Of a DNA stretch of 64,000 nucleotides, positions 1 to 9,144 are shown one piece after another. The stretch comes from Blastopirellula retiformator. Its GTDB lineage: Bacteria > Planctomycetota > Planctomycetia > Pirellulales > Pirellulaceae. The notes below the pieces were generated by a model, which was given only the letters and a program-made list of their open reading frames with translations, was not told the DNA's origin and searched no databases. Where the stretch lies: positions 62,001 to 126,000 of the forward strand of contig NZ_SJPF01000003.1 of assembly GCF_007859755.1 (NCBI RefSeq), in the 5' to 3' direction. A program made the translations under genes and the position numbers. Position 1 is the stretch's first letter. Each line of letters starts with the position of its first letter.

Positions 1-364
1 AATGCGAAGAGGCATAGCGCTTCCTGGAAATCCGTAGGTGACTGCAGTTGGGTAGGCGGGACGCGGCAAAACTGCGGGCATTTTGGGTGGGATCATGTTG
101 CGGTGGGAAGTTCCAACTTAGTCTATTTTGGCGCTGATGGAAACAGAATTGGAACCAAGGCGCGGTCGAAAGCCGCCGGTATCGGAAAAAGTCGGCAACT
201 CTTCAAGTCCAATTCTACTAAGGACTTCAGGTTCCTGAAAACGATCTCAATCGCGGGTCGCATCGTTTCCTAAAATGCGCGAAGTGCGGCCGAAGTGATT
301 AGTTCGCTGCCTACAGGTTTGTTGGTCGCAAGTATGGCGATGTCCCGATATTTTAATCTGTCTG
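1..364. other. Intergenic stretch, no gene seen
   Basis: I see no convincing reading frame, RNA fold or repeat here. It lies upstream of the decayed sulfatase, and probably includes sequence left over from the lost 5' part of that gene. Confidence 0.4.
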
Positions 365-807
365 TTGTCGTACAGTGTGGGTAACGACGGCGGCCATGAT
401 TGGCACCAAGATGATCAGGTCAATCGCGATGAAGGGTACGCAACCCATTTCATCGCCAACGAGGCGGTTCGCCTGATTCAAGCTCGCGACAAGAAGAAGC
501 CGCTGGATGGCAAAGACGTCTGGCCGGCGATCACCCAGGGAGAGCCCTCGCCACACGAAGTGATCGATTGCAACATCACGCCGACCAGCGCGGCCGCAAC
601 CAGCCAGAACGATACAGATGGAGGAAAACCGCTCTAAGCGTCGACCTCGGCGAGCAGACGAACCTGGCGACCAAAGACGCGAAAAAGCGAATCGAACTCC
701 GCGCCCGTTTCGATCAGCTGGCCGCCGAAGCGGCCCCGGCTCAAAACGCCGGACCGCAGCCGAAGAACTACCGCGTTCCGGCTGTCTGGGGCGAGGCGAG
801 GGAGTGA
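365..807 (+). pseudogene. Decayed sulfatase, internally deleted and interrupted by a repeat
   Basis: Two remnants of one arylsulfatase-family gene are visible. The first (about 371-577) encodes a stretch containing HDWHQDDQ, DEGYATHFIANEAVRLI and, directly joined to it, LDGKDVWPAI and EPSPHEVI. In intact sulfatases the first block lies in the middle of the protein and the LDGxxVWP block near the C terminus, so the sequence between them has been deleted at the KKP/LDG junction. Translation then enters a repeat fragment (578-636). After the repeat, in another frame, the usual sulfatase tail appears (EQTNLATKD, ELRARFDQLAAEA, NYRVPAVWG) and ends at the TGA at 805-807. The N-terminal catalytic Cys/Ser motif is absent. 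The family assignment rests on motif recognition. Planctomycetes have many sulfatases, so this is one dead member of a large set. Confidence 0.8.
578..636 (-). repeat. Half copy of the 161-bp TA-flanked miniature element (family M1)
   Basis: These 59 bases are the reverse complement of the left end of the element seen complete at 7528-7688 and 41194-41354, ending at the same TAGAGCG terminus (here CGCTCTA, 630-636). The other half is missing, which fits the deletion seen in the surrounding sulfatase remnant. Confidence 0.85.
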
Positions 808-1000
808 GACGACCGAAAAACGCCGCCAATAGCGTCTGTTCCCCTCCATTTTTGCGGTGACTGCGCCGCTTTTCCCGCTGCTCGGGCGATTGACGCATCG
901 CGACTCCCCCCCGACAATGACGGATTCTTCGGTCGCACCGGAAGAGGCTTAGGGCCCAGTCGCGACCATTTCCTTTCGCCCCGCTTTACTGCAATACGCT

Positions 1001-2254
<1,254 letters not shown>

Positions 2255-2282
2255 GAGTTGTGCGAGAGCGAAAACCAGCCAG

Positions 2283-2312
2283 AAAGAGCCCCGTGATGGG
2301 GCTCTTTTTTTG
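2283..2312 (+). terminator. Rho-independent terminator of glyA
   Basis: AAAGAGCCCC (2283-2292), a 5-nt loop, GGGGCTCTTT (2298-2307), then a run of T. It starts 29 bases after the glyA stop. Confidence 0.9.
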
Positions 2313-2422
2313 TGCGCATTTCGACGACGCACGCTGTTTGATTGATTTTCGAATTTCGCTCTCTGTATACTTCGTGAATCCTCGAGATTGCAGCTTTCCG
2401 GCATATTCAACAAGGCAACAAG

Positions 2423-2848
2423 ATGAGCGAAGCGGCAACCCCGAACGACAAACCAAACCCCAACATGGTCGCCGTCTGGATTGGCCGGGTAACCACCGTC
2501 TTAGCCGGGCTGGCGTTTTTGGCGGCCGGGGTGATGAAGCTGTCGATGGCTTTGGGGGGCGAGCTTCATCCGGAAGTGGTCAAGCAGATGGAAGAAGGAG
2601 GCTTTCCGGTCGACAAGCTGTTGCCGCTGGGAATCTTGCTAACAACCTGCGCTTTGCTCTACCTGATTCCGCCGACATCGGTCTTGGGGGCGATCTTGCT
2701 GACGGGGTACATGGGTGGCGCGATCTGCGTCCATTGGTTGAAGAGCGAGGACATGACGGTGCAGATCATTCTGCCGATCATGGCCTGGCTGGGGATCTAT
2801 CTGCGGGATCAGCGGCTGTGGAAGTTGATTCCGTTTCGCTGGGGTTAG
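2423..2848 (+). CDS. DoxX-like integral membrane protein
   Basis: 141 residues with about four hydrophobic helices (near 17-42, 67-85, 88-106 and 112-130). The arrangement, with GRVTTVLAGLAFLAAGVMKL in helix 1 and a pattern like LPLGILLTTCALLYLIPPTSVLGAILLTGYMGGA in two pieces later, resembles the DoxX-like family of small membrane proteins, whose function is mostly unknown. Start ATG 2423 is the first in frame. Its 3' end overlaps the convergent gene ending at 2778 by 71 bases. Confidence 0.75.
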   Translation: MSEAATPNDKPNPNMVAVWIGRVTTVLAGLAFLAAGVMKLSMALGGELHPEVVKQMEEGGFPVDKLLPLGILLTTCALLYLIPPTSVLGAILLTGYMGGAICVHWLKSEDMTVQIILPIMAWLGIYLRDQRLWKLIPFRWG

Positions 2849-3569
2849 TTGGCGTTTCTTCGGTCGTCGGTTCCAGCTCGGTCGATTCCTTTGGGGGCCA
2901 CTCGCGCGGAAGCCAGTTGACCTCGACCTGGCCATGATGGTTCGTCTTTACTTCCATGCTCATGCTCCCTTCCGAGATCACGCGTGACTCGTCGGTTTGT
3001 GCTGGCGCGTCTGCGGTGGGAGCGTTTAGGTGAACCTTGCGAGGGTACCGCTCGAGCAGTTGGCGAACCGCGTCCGTTTGCGGAACATTGTCGACGAGCA
3101 CGATCTCGACCTCGGGGAAGACGCGCAAGATCGCTTCCAGGTCGTTCGCATCGCGGATCGGCCCGCTGGTGATCAAGTGCTTTACCTGCGGCAAGACGGT
3201 CGTCTGCTCGTCGATCATTTCGACAGGCAGATTCATGATCGCGATCGGCGGCCGCAGCAGCGGCATCAGTTGGCTGGGGGGCTGCAGCTTGCTTAAGTCA
3301 TCGAGTGACGGGTCGGGCGGTGCGCCGACTGCGTGGGATAGGTATTTCGCATGGCCGCCGCCAGGGAGGTAGCTGATGATGTACTCTTGTTGGGACGGGG
3401 CGCGATCGACCGACGTTCCATAGACGGAATTCAGTTGGTCCAACTGCTCATCGTATTGCTGCAGGACCCGCACCTGCCAAATGGCGACCCCGGCGAAGAT
3501 CGTCAGCAGCGTGACGGCGACGCCAACGATCCAAGGGAGCGCGCAGCGGGAGAAGCTGGTTGGTTTCAT
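2778..3569 (-). CDS. Membrane-anchored protein of unknown function
   Basis: 263 residues. One N-terminal membrane helix (about 13-31) is followed by a long exported region. A central part (about 100-190) reads like a single leucine-rich-repeat-type segment (LEAILRVFPEVEIVLVDNVP), and the C-terminal 60 residues are rich in E, P, T and S and probably unstructured. I recognise no catalytic family. The last 71 bases overlap the 3' end of the DoxX-like gene on the other strand, so its acidic tail is encoded opposite that gene's last helix. Confidence 0.6.
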   Translation of the reverse strand: MKPTSFSRCALPWIVGVAVTLLTIFAGVAIWQVRVLQQYDEQLDQLNSVYGTSVDRAPSQQEYIISYLPGGGHAKYLSHAVGAPPDPSLDDLSKLQPPSQLMPLLRPPIAIMNLPVEMIDEQTTVLPQVKHLITSGPIRDANDLEAILRVFPEVEIVLVDNVPQTDAVRQLLERYPRKVHLNAPTADAPAQTDESRVISEGSMSMEVKTNHHGQVEVNWLPREWPPKESTELEPTTEETPTNPSETESTSTAADPADRSPARP

Positions 3570-3898
3570 GAGCGCCGCTTTCGCTGGAGGTAAGTGGCTG
3601 GTTCGATGTCAAAGGAGTTCGCCGGAGCCGCGAAGGTCTTGGCGTCGGACTTTGCCCAAAGTCGGAACTCCTTTTGCGATAAGGGGTTGCGGCTGGCAGG
3701 GATTTTCTCTGCCAGCGCGAACCCATCCCCGGCTGGGTTGTCTACCTAGAAGCCGCCGCGAGAATTGCTCTTGCAGAAGAGAACCAAGTGGCGCAAAGTT
3801 GAAGTATCGGGTTGCGTTAACGCGACGCAATTTACTAGAGCCCAGACCGACGCCGTCTAACAGGCTTGTATCGGCGCTGGCTGGGGTGGCTTTAGTGG
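3570..3898. other. Intergenic stretch upstream of the candidate RNA
   Basis: No credible coding region. It should hold the promoter of the gene starting at 3569 (minus) and, if real, that of the structured RNA at 3899-4009 (plus). I could not pick a clear -10/-35 pair. Confidence 0.35.
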
Positions 3899-4009
3899 AA
3901 AGGAGGTGGTTCAGTGGAATCTGTCTGTATTAGCCGAAGAGGTGGCGACGCCTAACGGCTGCCGGCGGGTTGCCGGTAGGCGCCCCACTGCCACATTAGA
4001 TCCTTTTTT
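3899..4009 (+). ncRNA. Candidate structured RNA with terminator-like 3' end
   Basis: Nested complementary segments form one long interrupted hairpin: 3899-3904 with 4001-4006 (AAAGGA/TCCTTT), 3906-3909 with 3991-3994 (GTGG/CCAC), 3912-3917 with 3985-3990 (CAGTGG/CCACTG), 3949-3954 with 3977-3982 (CGCCTA/TAGGCG), and 3962-3966 with 3972-3976 closing a GGGTT loop. A run of six T follows the outermost stem. The region has no open frame and lies between a divergent gene and DUF1559. It does not carry the signature loops of SRP RNA, RNase P RNA or tmRNA that I can recognise. A 6S-like or lineage-specific RNA is possible. The true 5' end is unknown. Confidence 0.45.
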
Positions 4010-4030
4010 GATCTGATTTGGTTTCAATCG

Positions 4031-4071
4031 GGACGTGCGAAGAGTTCTCTTTTCGCACGTCCTGTTTTTTT
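4031..4071 (+). terminator. Strong rho-independent-type hairpin
   Basis: An 11-bp stem GGACGTGCGAA (4031-4041) with TTCGCACGTCC (4052-4062), then TG and seven T. There is no protein gene just upstream on this strand, so it most likely ends the transcript of the candidate RNA at 3899-4009. Confidence 0.8.
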
Positions 4072-4432
4072 GCGCGTCCTTCAGGCTCTCTCGAGACGCG
4101 ACCTCTGAATCGACCTGTTCTCTGCAGCGTCGAGTTTGCCCAATGTTAAAGACGTTGAGTACATTCGCGCCGCCACCACGCTATCGATTGGCGCCAAGTA
4201 TTCCAATCGGTTGATTATCGATAGAGCTTGTTGTGTTTGCTGGTTGAGTTTCTCGACGCGTGCGTCGAATTGCAGCGATCTGCTTTCGCTCGCAGAAATC
4301 TCACTTGCTCCAATTCGTCAGATTCCCTTCAATAGCCAACAGGCGTCACGGTTGAGCGAATGAGAGTTCGCAAAACGTTCGCCTCCTATTCTTCCATCTC
4401 TTCTTCTTACAATTTGATCAAGGAACGGCGTC

Positions 4433-5464
4433 ATGATATGTCATCGCGCATGCGCTTCCGTCAACCGACGTAACGCTTTTACGTTGGTCGAACTATTGGT
4501 GGTCATTGCGATCATTGGAGTCTTGATCGCACTCTTATTGCCTGCGGTACAACAAGCCCGCGAAGCGGCTCGTCGCAGCCAGTGCTTGAACAACCTGAAG
4601 CAACAGGGGCTCGCGTTTCACAACTATCACGGCACCTACCAATGCTTCCCCTTCGGCTGGAACATCACTGGCGACTTGAACGGCTCAGGCTGGCCCTTTC
4701 AGCTTCTGCCGTACCTGGAGCAAACGGCCCTAAACGACAAATGGGACTCGCGCGTGCCGGCGATGGATCAGGCCGCCGCGATTGGTTTTCCGGCCGCTGC
4801 AGCGGCTTCCAATTTGGAAGTGATCCGCACGCCGATCGATGCGTTCATGTGTCCGTCAGCCGCCGAAGATACGGTTCATGATTACGGCGTGCCGGCCGAT
4901 GGTATTGATCCAGGCGTTCCCCCGGTCGATCTGACCTGGACCGCCGCCCGCAGCGACTATTCGGCCACCAGCGGCATTCGGGGAGATTTCGCGTCGCTGG
5001 CGTACGCCTCGAACCCGGCCGCTAGTCGATCAGGCGTCCTTTGGCAGACCGGTTATGGCGGCAAGAGTTCCTGCCCCCGGATCGCCGACATCGTCGATGG
5101 GACGTCGAATACCTTTCTGGTTGGCGAACGTCTTGGCGGCTCGAACGTCTACAAGTTGCGGAAGATCGACGCGACGTTCACTGCCGCAGCAGGTCCGGTG
5201 CAAGGGGGCGCTTGGGGCGACATTTTGATCGGCGAACATTGGGCGCAAGGTTCGCTCTATGACGGCTCAATTGCCAGCAGCGGCGGCCCCTGCATCATCA
5301 ACTGCTCCAACGGTCGGGGCTTTGGGTATTTCGCCTTTCATCCCGGCGGCGCCAACTTTCTGATGGGGGACGGTTCGGTGCGGTTCGTTCCATCGACGAT
5401 TGCGTCGTACACGTTTGCGGCGATGGTCACGGCCAATAACGGCGAAGTGGTTAGCGATCTGTAG
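4433..5464 (+). CDS. DUF1559 protein with type IV pilin-like N terminus
   Basis: 343 residues. A short basic leader ends in RRNA, then [20 protein letters not shown] (Phe16, Glu20) forms the classic class III prepilin helix, followed by [16 protein letters not shown], the hallmark of the planctomycete DUF1559 family. The C terminus carries the H-x9-DG region ([17 protein letters not shown]). Such proteins are expected to be processed by prepilin peptidase and exposed outside the inner membrane; their role is not established. Residue -1 of the cleavage site is Ala rather than the usual Gly. The lipoprotein at 5524 follows after 59 bases and is probably in the same transcript, a common pairing for this family. 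Confidence 0.93.
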   Translation: MICHRACASVNRRNAFTLVELLVVIAIIGVLIALLLPAVQQAREAARRSQCLNNLKQQGLAFHNYHGTYQCFPFGWNITGDLNGSGWPFQLLPYLEQTALNDKWDSRVPAMDQAAAIGFPAAAAASNLEVIRTPIDAFMCPSAAEDTVHDYGVPADGIDPGVPPVDLTWTAARSDYSATSGIRGDFASLAYASNPAASRSGVLWQTGYGGKSSCPRIADIVDGTSNTFLVGERLGGSNVYKLRKIDATFTAAAGPVQGGAWGDILIGEHWAQGSLYDGSIASSGGPCIINCSNGRGFGYFAFHPGGANFLMGDGSVRFVPSTIASYTFAAMVTANNGEVVSDL

Positions 5465-5523
5465 TCGAGATTCATTGCGCGGTATCGCTGTTCGCCTTCG
5501 TCCCGACCGAGAGGATCGATTTG

Positions 5524-5970
5524 ATGAGCATTTGGAGATCGGCTGCGCTGGTTGTCTCCGCAGCGCTTGTTCCGCTGGGGTGCGGCCAGGAAGAGCACCA
5601 ATATTACGCGAAACCAACCACCAAAGTCCTGGGTAAGGTCACTGTCGACGGCGCTGTACCAAGCAGTCCAATCGTGATCAAATGTCACCCAGTCGAAGGT
5701 ATGGATCCCGAGCATCCTTCGGTCACCCAGGCGCTGACCAACGCCGATGGCGAATTTGTCCTTTCAACCTACCAGGAAGGAGACGGCGTTCCGCCGGGCG
5801 ACTATTCACTGACGTTTTTCTGGGGCAAGTACAACGCCATTTCGGCTGGTTTTGTCGGACCAGACCGGTTGAAAAATCGGTATGTTAAACCTGACAAGTC
5901 GCCGATTACGCTGTCGGTCGCCGATGGCGAACCAATCGATATGGGAACGATCGCGCTGACGACCAAATAA
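5524..5970 (+). CDS. Lipoprotein with carboxypeptidase-regulatory-like domain
   Basis: 148 residues. The leader ends with a lipobox-like LVPLGC, giving a predicted lipidated Cys20. The rest (GKVTVDGAVPSSP, TNADGEFVLSTYQEGDGVPPGDYSLTF) matches the beta-sandwich pattern of transthyretin-like/carboxypeptidase regulatory domains that commonly accompany DUF1559 genes in planctomycetes. I chose ATG 5524; a TTG directly before it at 5521 is the only nearby alternative. Confidence 0.8.
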   Translation: MSIWRSAALVVSAALVPLGCGQEEHQYYAKPTTKVLGKVTVDGAVPSSPIVIKCHPVEGMDPEHPSVTQALTNADGEFVLSTYQEGDGVPPGDYSLTFFWGKYNAISAGFVGPDRLKNRYVKPDKSPITLSVADGEPIDMGTIALTTK

Positions 5971-6040
5971 TCGTCGGCCAGGTCGCCGCTGAATGTTCCA
6001 AGAGCGCCAAGTCTTACCCTCCAAGTTGGAAAGTCCGCAT

Positions 6041-7369
6041 ATGATTCGCCCCTGGGTCGCCTGTTGGTTCGTCGCACTGACCATCACCTTCGTATCGCCC
6101 CGGTCTCTCTGGGCCGAGTCAATCGCCGAACCGGCGCCAACGGCGCTGCAAGAGTATGTCGCTAGGCCGGACGATAGCTTCACTTGGAAACTGGTCGAAA
6201 CGACCGAATTGCCGTTGGCGATGGGCAAGTTGCACGAGGTGCAGTTCACGTCGCAAACCTGGCAAGGAATCGCTTGGACGCACACGCTGGCGATCTTCGA
6301 ACCGCAGAAGATCGTGCATCCCAACCACTCGTTGCTGTTCATCACCGGCGGCCGCGTTGGCGGCAAGTTGCGCGACCGCGACATGATCGCCGGGGCGCGA
6401 ATGGCCAACGCAGGCGGCGTTTGCGTCGGCTATTTGCTGCAGGTGCCCAACCAGCCGCTCCTGGGCGATCGGGTGGAAGACGATTTGATCACCGAGTCGT
6501 TTCTCCGCTATCTCGATTCGAAGGACGCAACTTGGCCGCTGCTCTTTCCGATGGCCAAAAGCGCCGTCCGCGCGATGGATGTGATGCAGGCAGTCGCCAA
6601 AGACCAATGGGATGGCAAGATCGAAGAGTTCGTCGTCTCGGGCGCCTCGAAACGGGGCTGGACCACCTGGCTGACCGCGGTGGCCGATCCGCGCGTCGCC
6701 GGGATCGCTCCGATCGTGATCGACACGCTTAACTTCCAGCCGCAGATGAAGCATCAGATTGACGTCTGGGGGAAGTACAGCCCGCAGATTGAAGACTACA
6801 CTAGCAAAGGACTGGTCCGGGTGATGCAAGAACATCCCGAGGTCCCGCTGTGGCGGTGGGTCGATCCGTATACCTATCGCTCACAGCTGACCCTGCCCAA
6901 ACTGATCATCAACGGCACCAATGATCCGTATTGGGTGGTCGACGCGCTAAACATCTACTGGGACGGGCTGTCAGGACCCAAGCATATCTTGTACGTCCCC
7001 AACGCCGGGCATGGTTTGGAAGGAGGCGTCGAAACGGCGCTCACCACGCTGGTCGCGTTCGTCAAACATGTGGCTGACGAAAAGCCGCTGCCGAACTTGA
7101 AATGGGAATATGGCGAAGCGGACAAGAAGATGACGCTGAATGTCCAAAGCGACGTTGCGCCGAAGGAAGTCCGGCTCTGGTCGGCCAAGTCGAGCGACGG
7201 CGACTTTCGCCCGTCGAAGTGGACGTCGACGCCGATTGAGCCTGCCGACGGCAACTACCTGGCCAGCGTCGAGTTGCCTGAAGAAGGTTTCGTGGCGATG
7301 TACGCCGAAGCCCGGTACGAGCTGGGAGGACACGTCTACTCACTGACGACGCAGATTCGTCGTCAGTAG
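6041..7369 (+). CDS. pqaA: PhoPQ-activated pathogenicity-related (PqaA-type) alpha/beta hydrolase
   Basis: 442 residues with a signal peptide (about 1-27, ending SLWA). The family is the PhoPQ-regulated PqaA group of secreted alpha/beta-hydrolase-fold proteins. The nucleophile elbow VSGASKRGW puts the probable catalytic Ser at 203. The later NGTNDPYWVVDA and PNAGHGLEGG supply the expected acid and His regions. Start ATG 6041 is preferred over an in-frame ATG at 5993 because it begins the signal peptide. The substrate is unknown. The gene follows the lipoprotein after about 70 bases on the same strand. Confidence 0.88.
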   Translation: MIRPWVACWFVALTITFVSPRSLWAESIAEPAPTALQEYVARPDDSFTWKLVETTELPLAMGKLHEVQFTSQTWQGIAWTHTLAIFEPQKIVHPNHSLLFITGGRVGGKLRDRDMIAGARMANAGGVCVGYLLQVPNQPLLGDRVEDDLITESFLRYLDSKDATWPLLFPMAKSAVRAMDVMQAVAKDQWDGKIEEFVVSGASKRGWTTWLTAVADPRVAGIAPIVIDTLNFQPQMKHQIDVWGKYSPQIEDYTSKGLVRVMQEHPEVPLWRWVDPYTYRSQLTLPKLIINGTNDPYWVVDALNIYWDGLSGPKHILYVPNAGHGLEGGVETALTTLVAFVKHVADEKPLPNLKWEYGEADKKMTLNVQSDVAPKEVRLWSAKSSDGDFRPSKWTSTPIEPADGNYLASVELPEEGFVAMYAEARYELGGHVYSLTTQIRRQ

Positions 7370-7527
7370 TTCTCGTAGGGCAGGCCGCGCCTGCCGAATG
7401 CAAACGGCCTGCCGTCTTGTTGACTTGCAAGCGCAAAGTTGGGTTACGCTACGAGGCGCCCAAGCTACCCTTGCCAACGCTCTTGATGTCTAGCGTTTTG
7501 GCCTTCGGCAGGCACGGCCAACCGCAT
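7370..7527. other. Intergenic stretch with a GGCAGGC inverted motif
   Basis: Holds a GC-rich motif (GGCAGGCCGCGCCTGCC at 7380-7396) and a related CGGCAGGCACGGCC at 7506-7519. No gene is seen. It separates pqaA from the miniature element at 7528. Confidence 0.35.
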
Positions 7528-7688
7528 TAGAGCGGTTTTTCTCCATCTGTATCGTTCTGGCTGGTTGCGGCCGCGCTGGTCGGCGTTGACCTGCATCGAC
7601 GAATCTTGAGGATTCGCCTGCTTCGGTCGCCTTGACCAGCTTGCCTCACTAACGCCAGAAACGCTACAGCTATCAGAAAAACGCTCTA
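7528..7688 (+). mobile_element. Miniature inverted-repeat element, family M1, 161 bp
   Basis: Begins TAGAGCGGTTTTTCT and ends AGAAAAACGCTCTA, so the ends are near-perfect inverted repeats, flanked by TA that looks like a 2-bp target duplication. The same 161 bp recurs at 41194-41354, a 115-bp deleted form at 23831-23945 and a half copy at 578-636. It encodes no protein. TA duplication is typical of IS630/Tc1-mariner transposases, so a transposase of that type may act in trans (inference). Its right-hand TA lies within the stop codon of the pseudogene that follows. Confidence 0.85.
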
Positions 7689-8390
7689 CGCCATCGGGTT
7701 GTTGGCCATAAAGTCGGCCCACAAATCGTCCAGGTTTTTGCCGGTCAGCTCTTCGAACATCTTTTCGTTGTACTGGCGACTGTGCGCAGAACGCCATCCA
7801 GTTTTGGCACGATGCGGCGATCGTACTTTCAGGTCAAGAAGGCGAGGAACGCGGCGGTGTTGTTGTAGCCGTCAGTGTACTTGGTGCGACCGCGATTGAG
7901 CGGATAGCGGGGGCGTTCCGCTTCGTACTTCCAGTAGCGGATGTAGTCGGCGATGCCTTCGACCAACTAGCCTGGCTTGTTACGAGCGCGAGGATACGAC
8001 TGGACGACGTGCGTCAGTTCGTGGATCACCATCCCAAAATCTTCCGGATGCTTTTTGATCCAGGCAACGCTGATGTAGATGTTCTGGCCGATGGTGACGC
8101 TGCACTTGCTTCAGTACCAGCTCAACGCGCTTGGGGGCGTCCACTCGTCGGTATCCAGCAATTGGCAGATGACCGGGAACCACTGGTCGCACAACTGCTT
8201 GGCGTGTTCGCCCCAGGCGATCGCTTCTTCGTCATCGGCCGCTTCGTCGGTGATTAGCACAAACTCGGGCGTCGCCGGCGCTTTGGCGGTAGCGGGATAC
8301 CACTTCATTTTCCAGGTCGTCGGCGGCGCGGCACAGCGAGGGAGCGAGTACCACAGACATTAGCAAGGTAAGGCAAGAGGAACGCAACAT
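7686..8390 (-). pseudogene. Decayed basic-secretory-protein-type metallopeptidase
   Basis: Reading the minus strand from ATG 8388-8390: a signal peptide (MLRSSCLTLLMSVVLAPS), then across several frame changes WYPATAKAPATPEFVLITD, KRVELVLKQ, SVTIGQNIYISVAWI, HPEDFGMVIHELTHVVQSYP (HExxH zinc motif), an in-frame TAG after NKPG, LVEGIADYIRYWKYEAE, GYNNTAAFLAFLT, a TGA, and finally RQYNEKMFEELTGKNLDD and NNPMA then stop. The order matches the plant-basic-secretory-protein (BSP) peptidase-like family. At least three frameshifts and two nonsense codons (TAG near 7967, TGA near 7830) make it a pseudogene. Confidence 0.85.
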
Positions 8391-8597
8391 CACGGGTCGT
8401 TTCTCCCGGGTCCTGAAGGATAAATCGCGCAAAGATGTAACTGATGATTGCCGAGAGAAGCGGACTGGATAGCGAAATGCGGGAGCTGCCGGAAAAATCG
8501 ATTTCTTCCGACCGGTGCGCAAACCGCAAGCTAAGCTTTCGATAGAGGGGAAATCTCCCTCGACGGAAGTAGTTTTTCTCCAACCGGAACGATAATC

Positions 8598-9143
8598 ATG
8601 TTCGCGACTCAAAACCGCATTGCGATTTTTTGCGTAGCGATGACGCTGCTCGGATCTGAGAATGTTCTTGCCCAAGACGGCGACGCCACCAAAAGCGACG
8701 ACAATTTCTACTCGTTCATGATGGATGGCCAGTCCGATAAGCAGCGCCGCGGGAAGACGCCGGAAGTGCTCGCTCCTTACAACGCGCCGATGCCGGCGAT
8801 GGATTTCTGGGGCGGCGACTTCGGGCATGGCCCCGAGTTTTGGGGCGGCTATGGCATGCCTTACGGCGGCTACGTTGGCTTCAACCCAATTGGCTATGGG
8901 CCGATTGGCTATGGCGTCCCTTACAGCTATCCAGCCGGCATCGGATACCCGGGCGACTATGGATATGGCTACGACTACGGATTCGGGCCGCAACCGGTTC
9001 CGACCGGACCTGGCCTGCGTACCGAGCTAGAATCGCGGGCCGCGAGCCAACAGCCGGTGAAGCTGGAGCAGCATCCCAAGATGCCGTTTGGCGGTGGACC
9101 GGGACCGATTCGACCGCCGATGGCCGCGCCGCCGCAGAAGTAG
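8598..9143 (+). CDS. Secreted Gly/Tyr-rich protein of unknown function
   Basis: 181 residues with a cleavable signal peptide (ending NVLAQ at about residue 25). The centre (about 75-140) is low-complexity, rich in Gly, Tyr and Pro, with repeated units such as NPIGYGPIGYGVPYSYPAGIGYP, here quoted in part as GYGPIGYGVPY. Similar Gly-Tyr-rich exported proteins are found near many planctomycete genes and may be surface or matrix proteins, but no function can be assigned. Upstream bases 8391-8597 hold no other gene and probably its promoter. Confidence 0.75.
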   Translation: MFATQNRIAIFCVAMTLLGSENVLAQDGDATKSDDNFYSFMMDGQSDKQRRGKTPEVLAPYNAPMPAMDFWGGDFGHGPEFWGGYGMPYGGYVGFNPIGYGPIGYGVPYSYPAGIGYPGDYGYGYDYGFGPQPVPTGPGLRTELESRAASQQPVKLEQHPKMPFGGGPGPIRPPMAAPPQK

Positions 9144-9144
9144 T

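Noticed and set aside
4136-4363. 75-codon open frame
   Set aside because: Composition and codon use do not look coding, it has no ribosome binding site, and no family is recognised.
8232-8993. 253-codon open frame on the minus strand
   Set aside because: It joins antisense of the Gly/Tyr-rich gene with the leader of the dead peptidase; only the leader part is meaningful.
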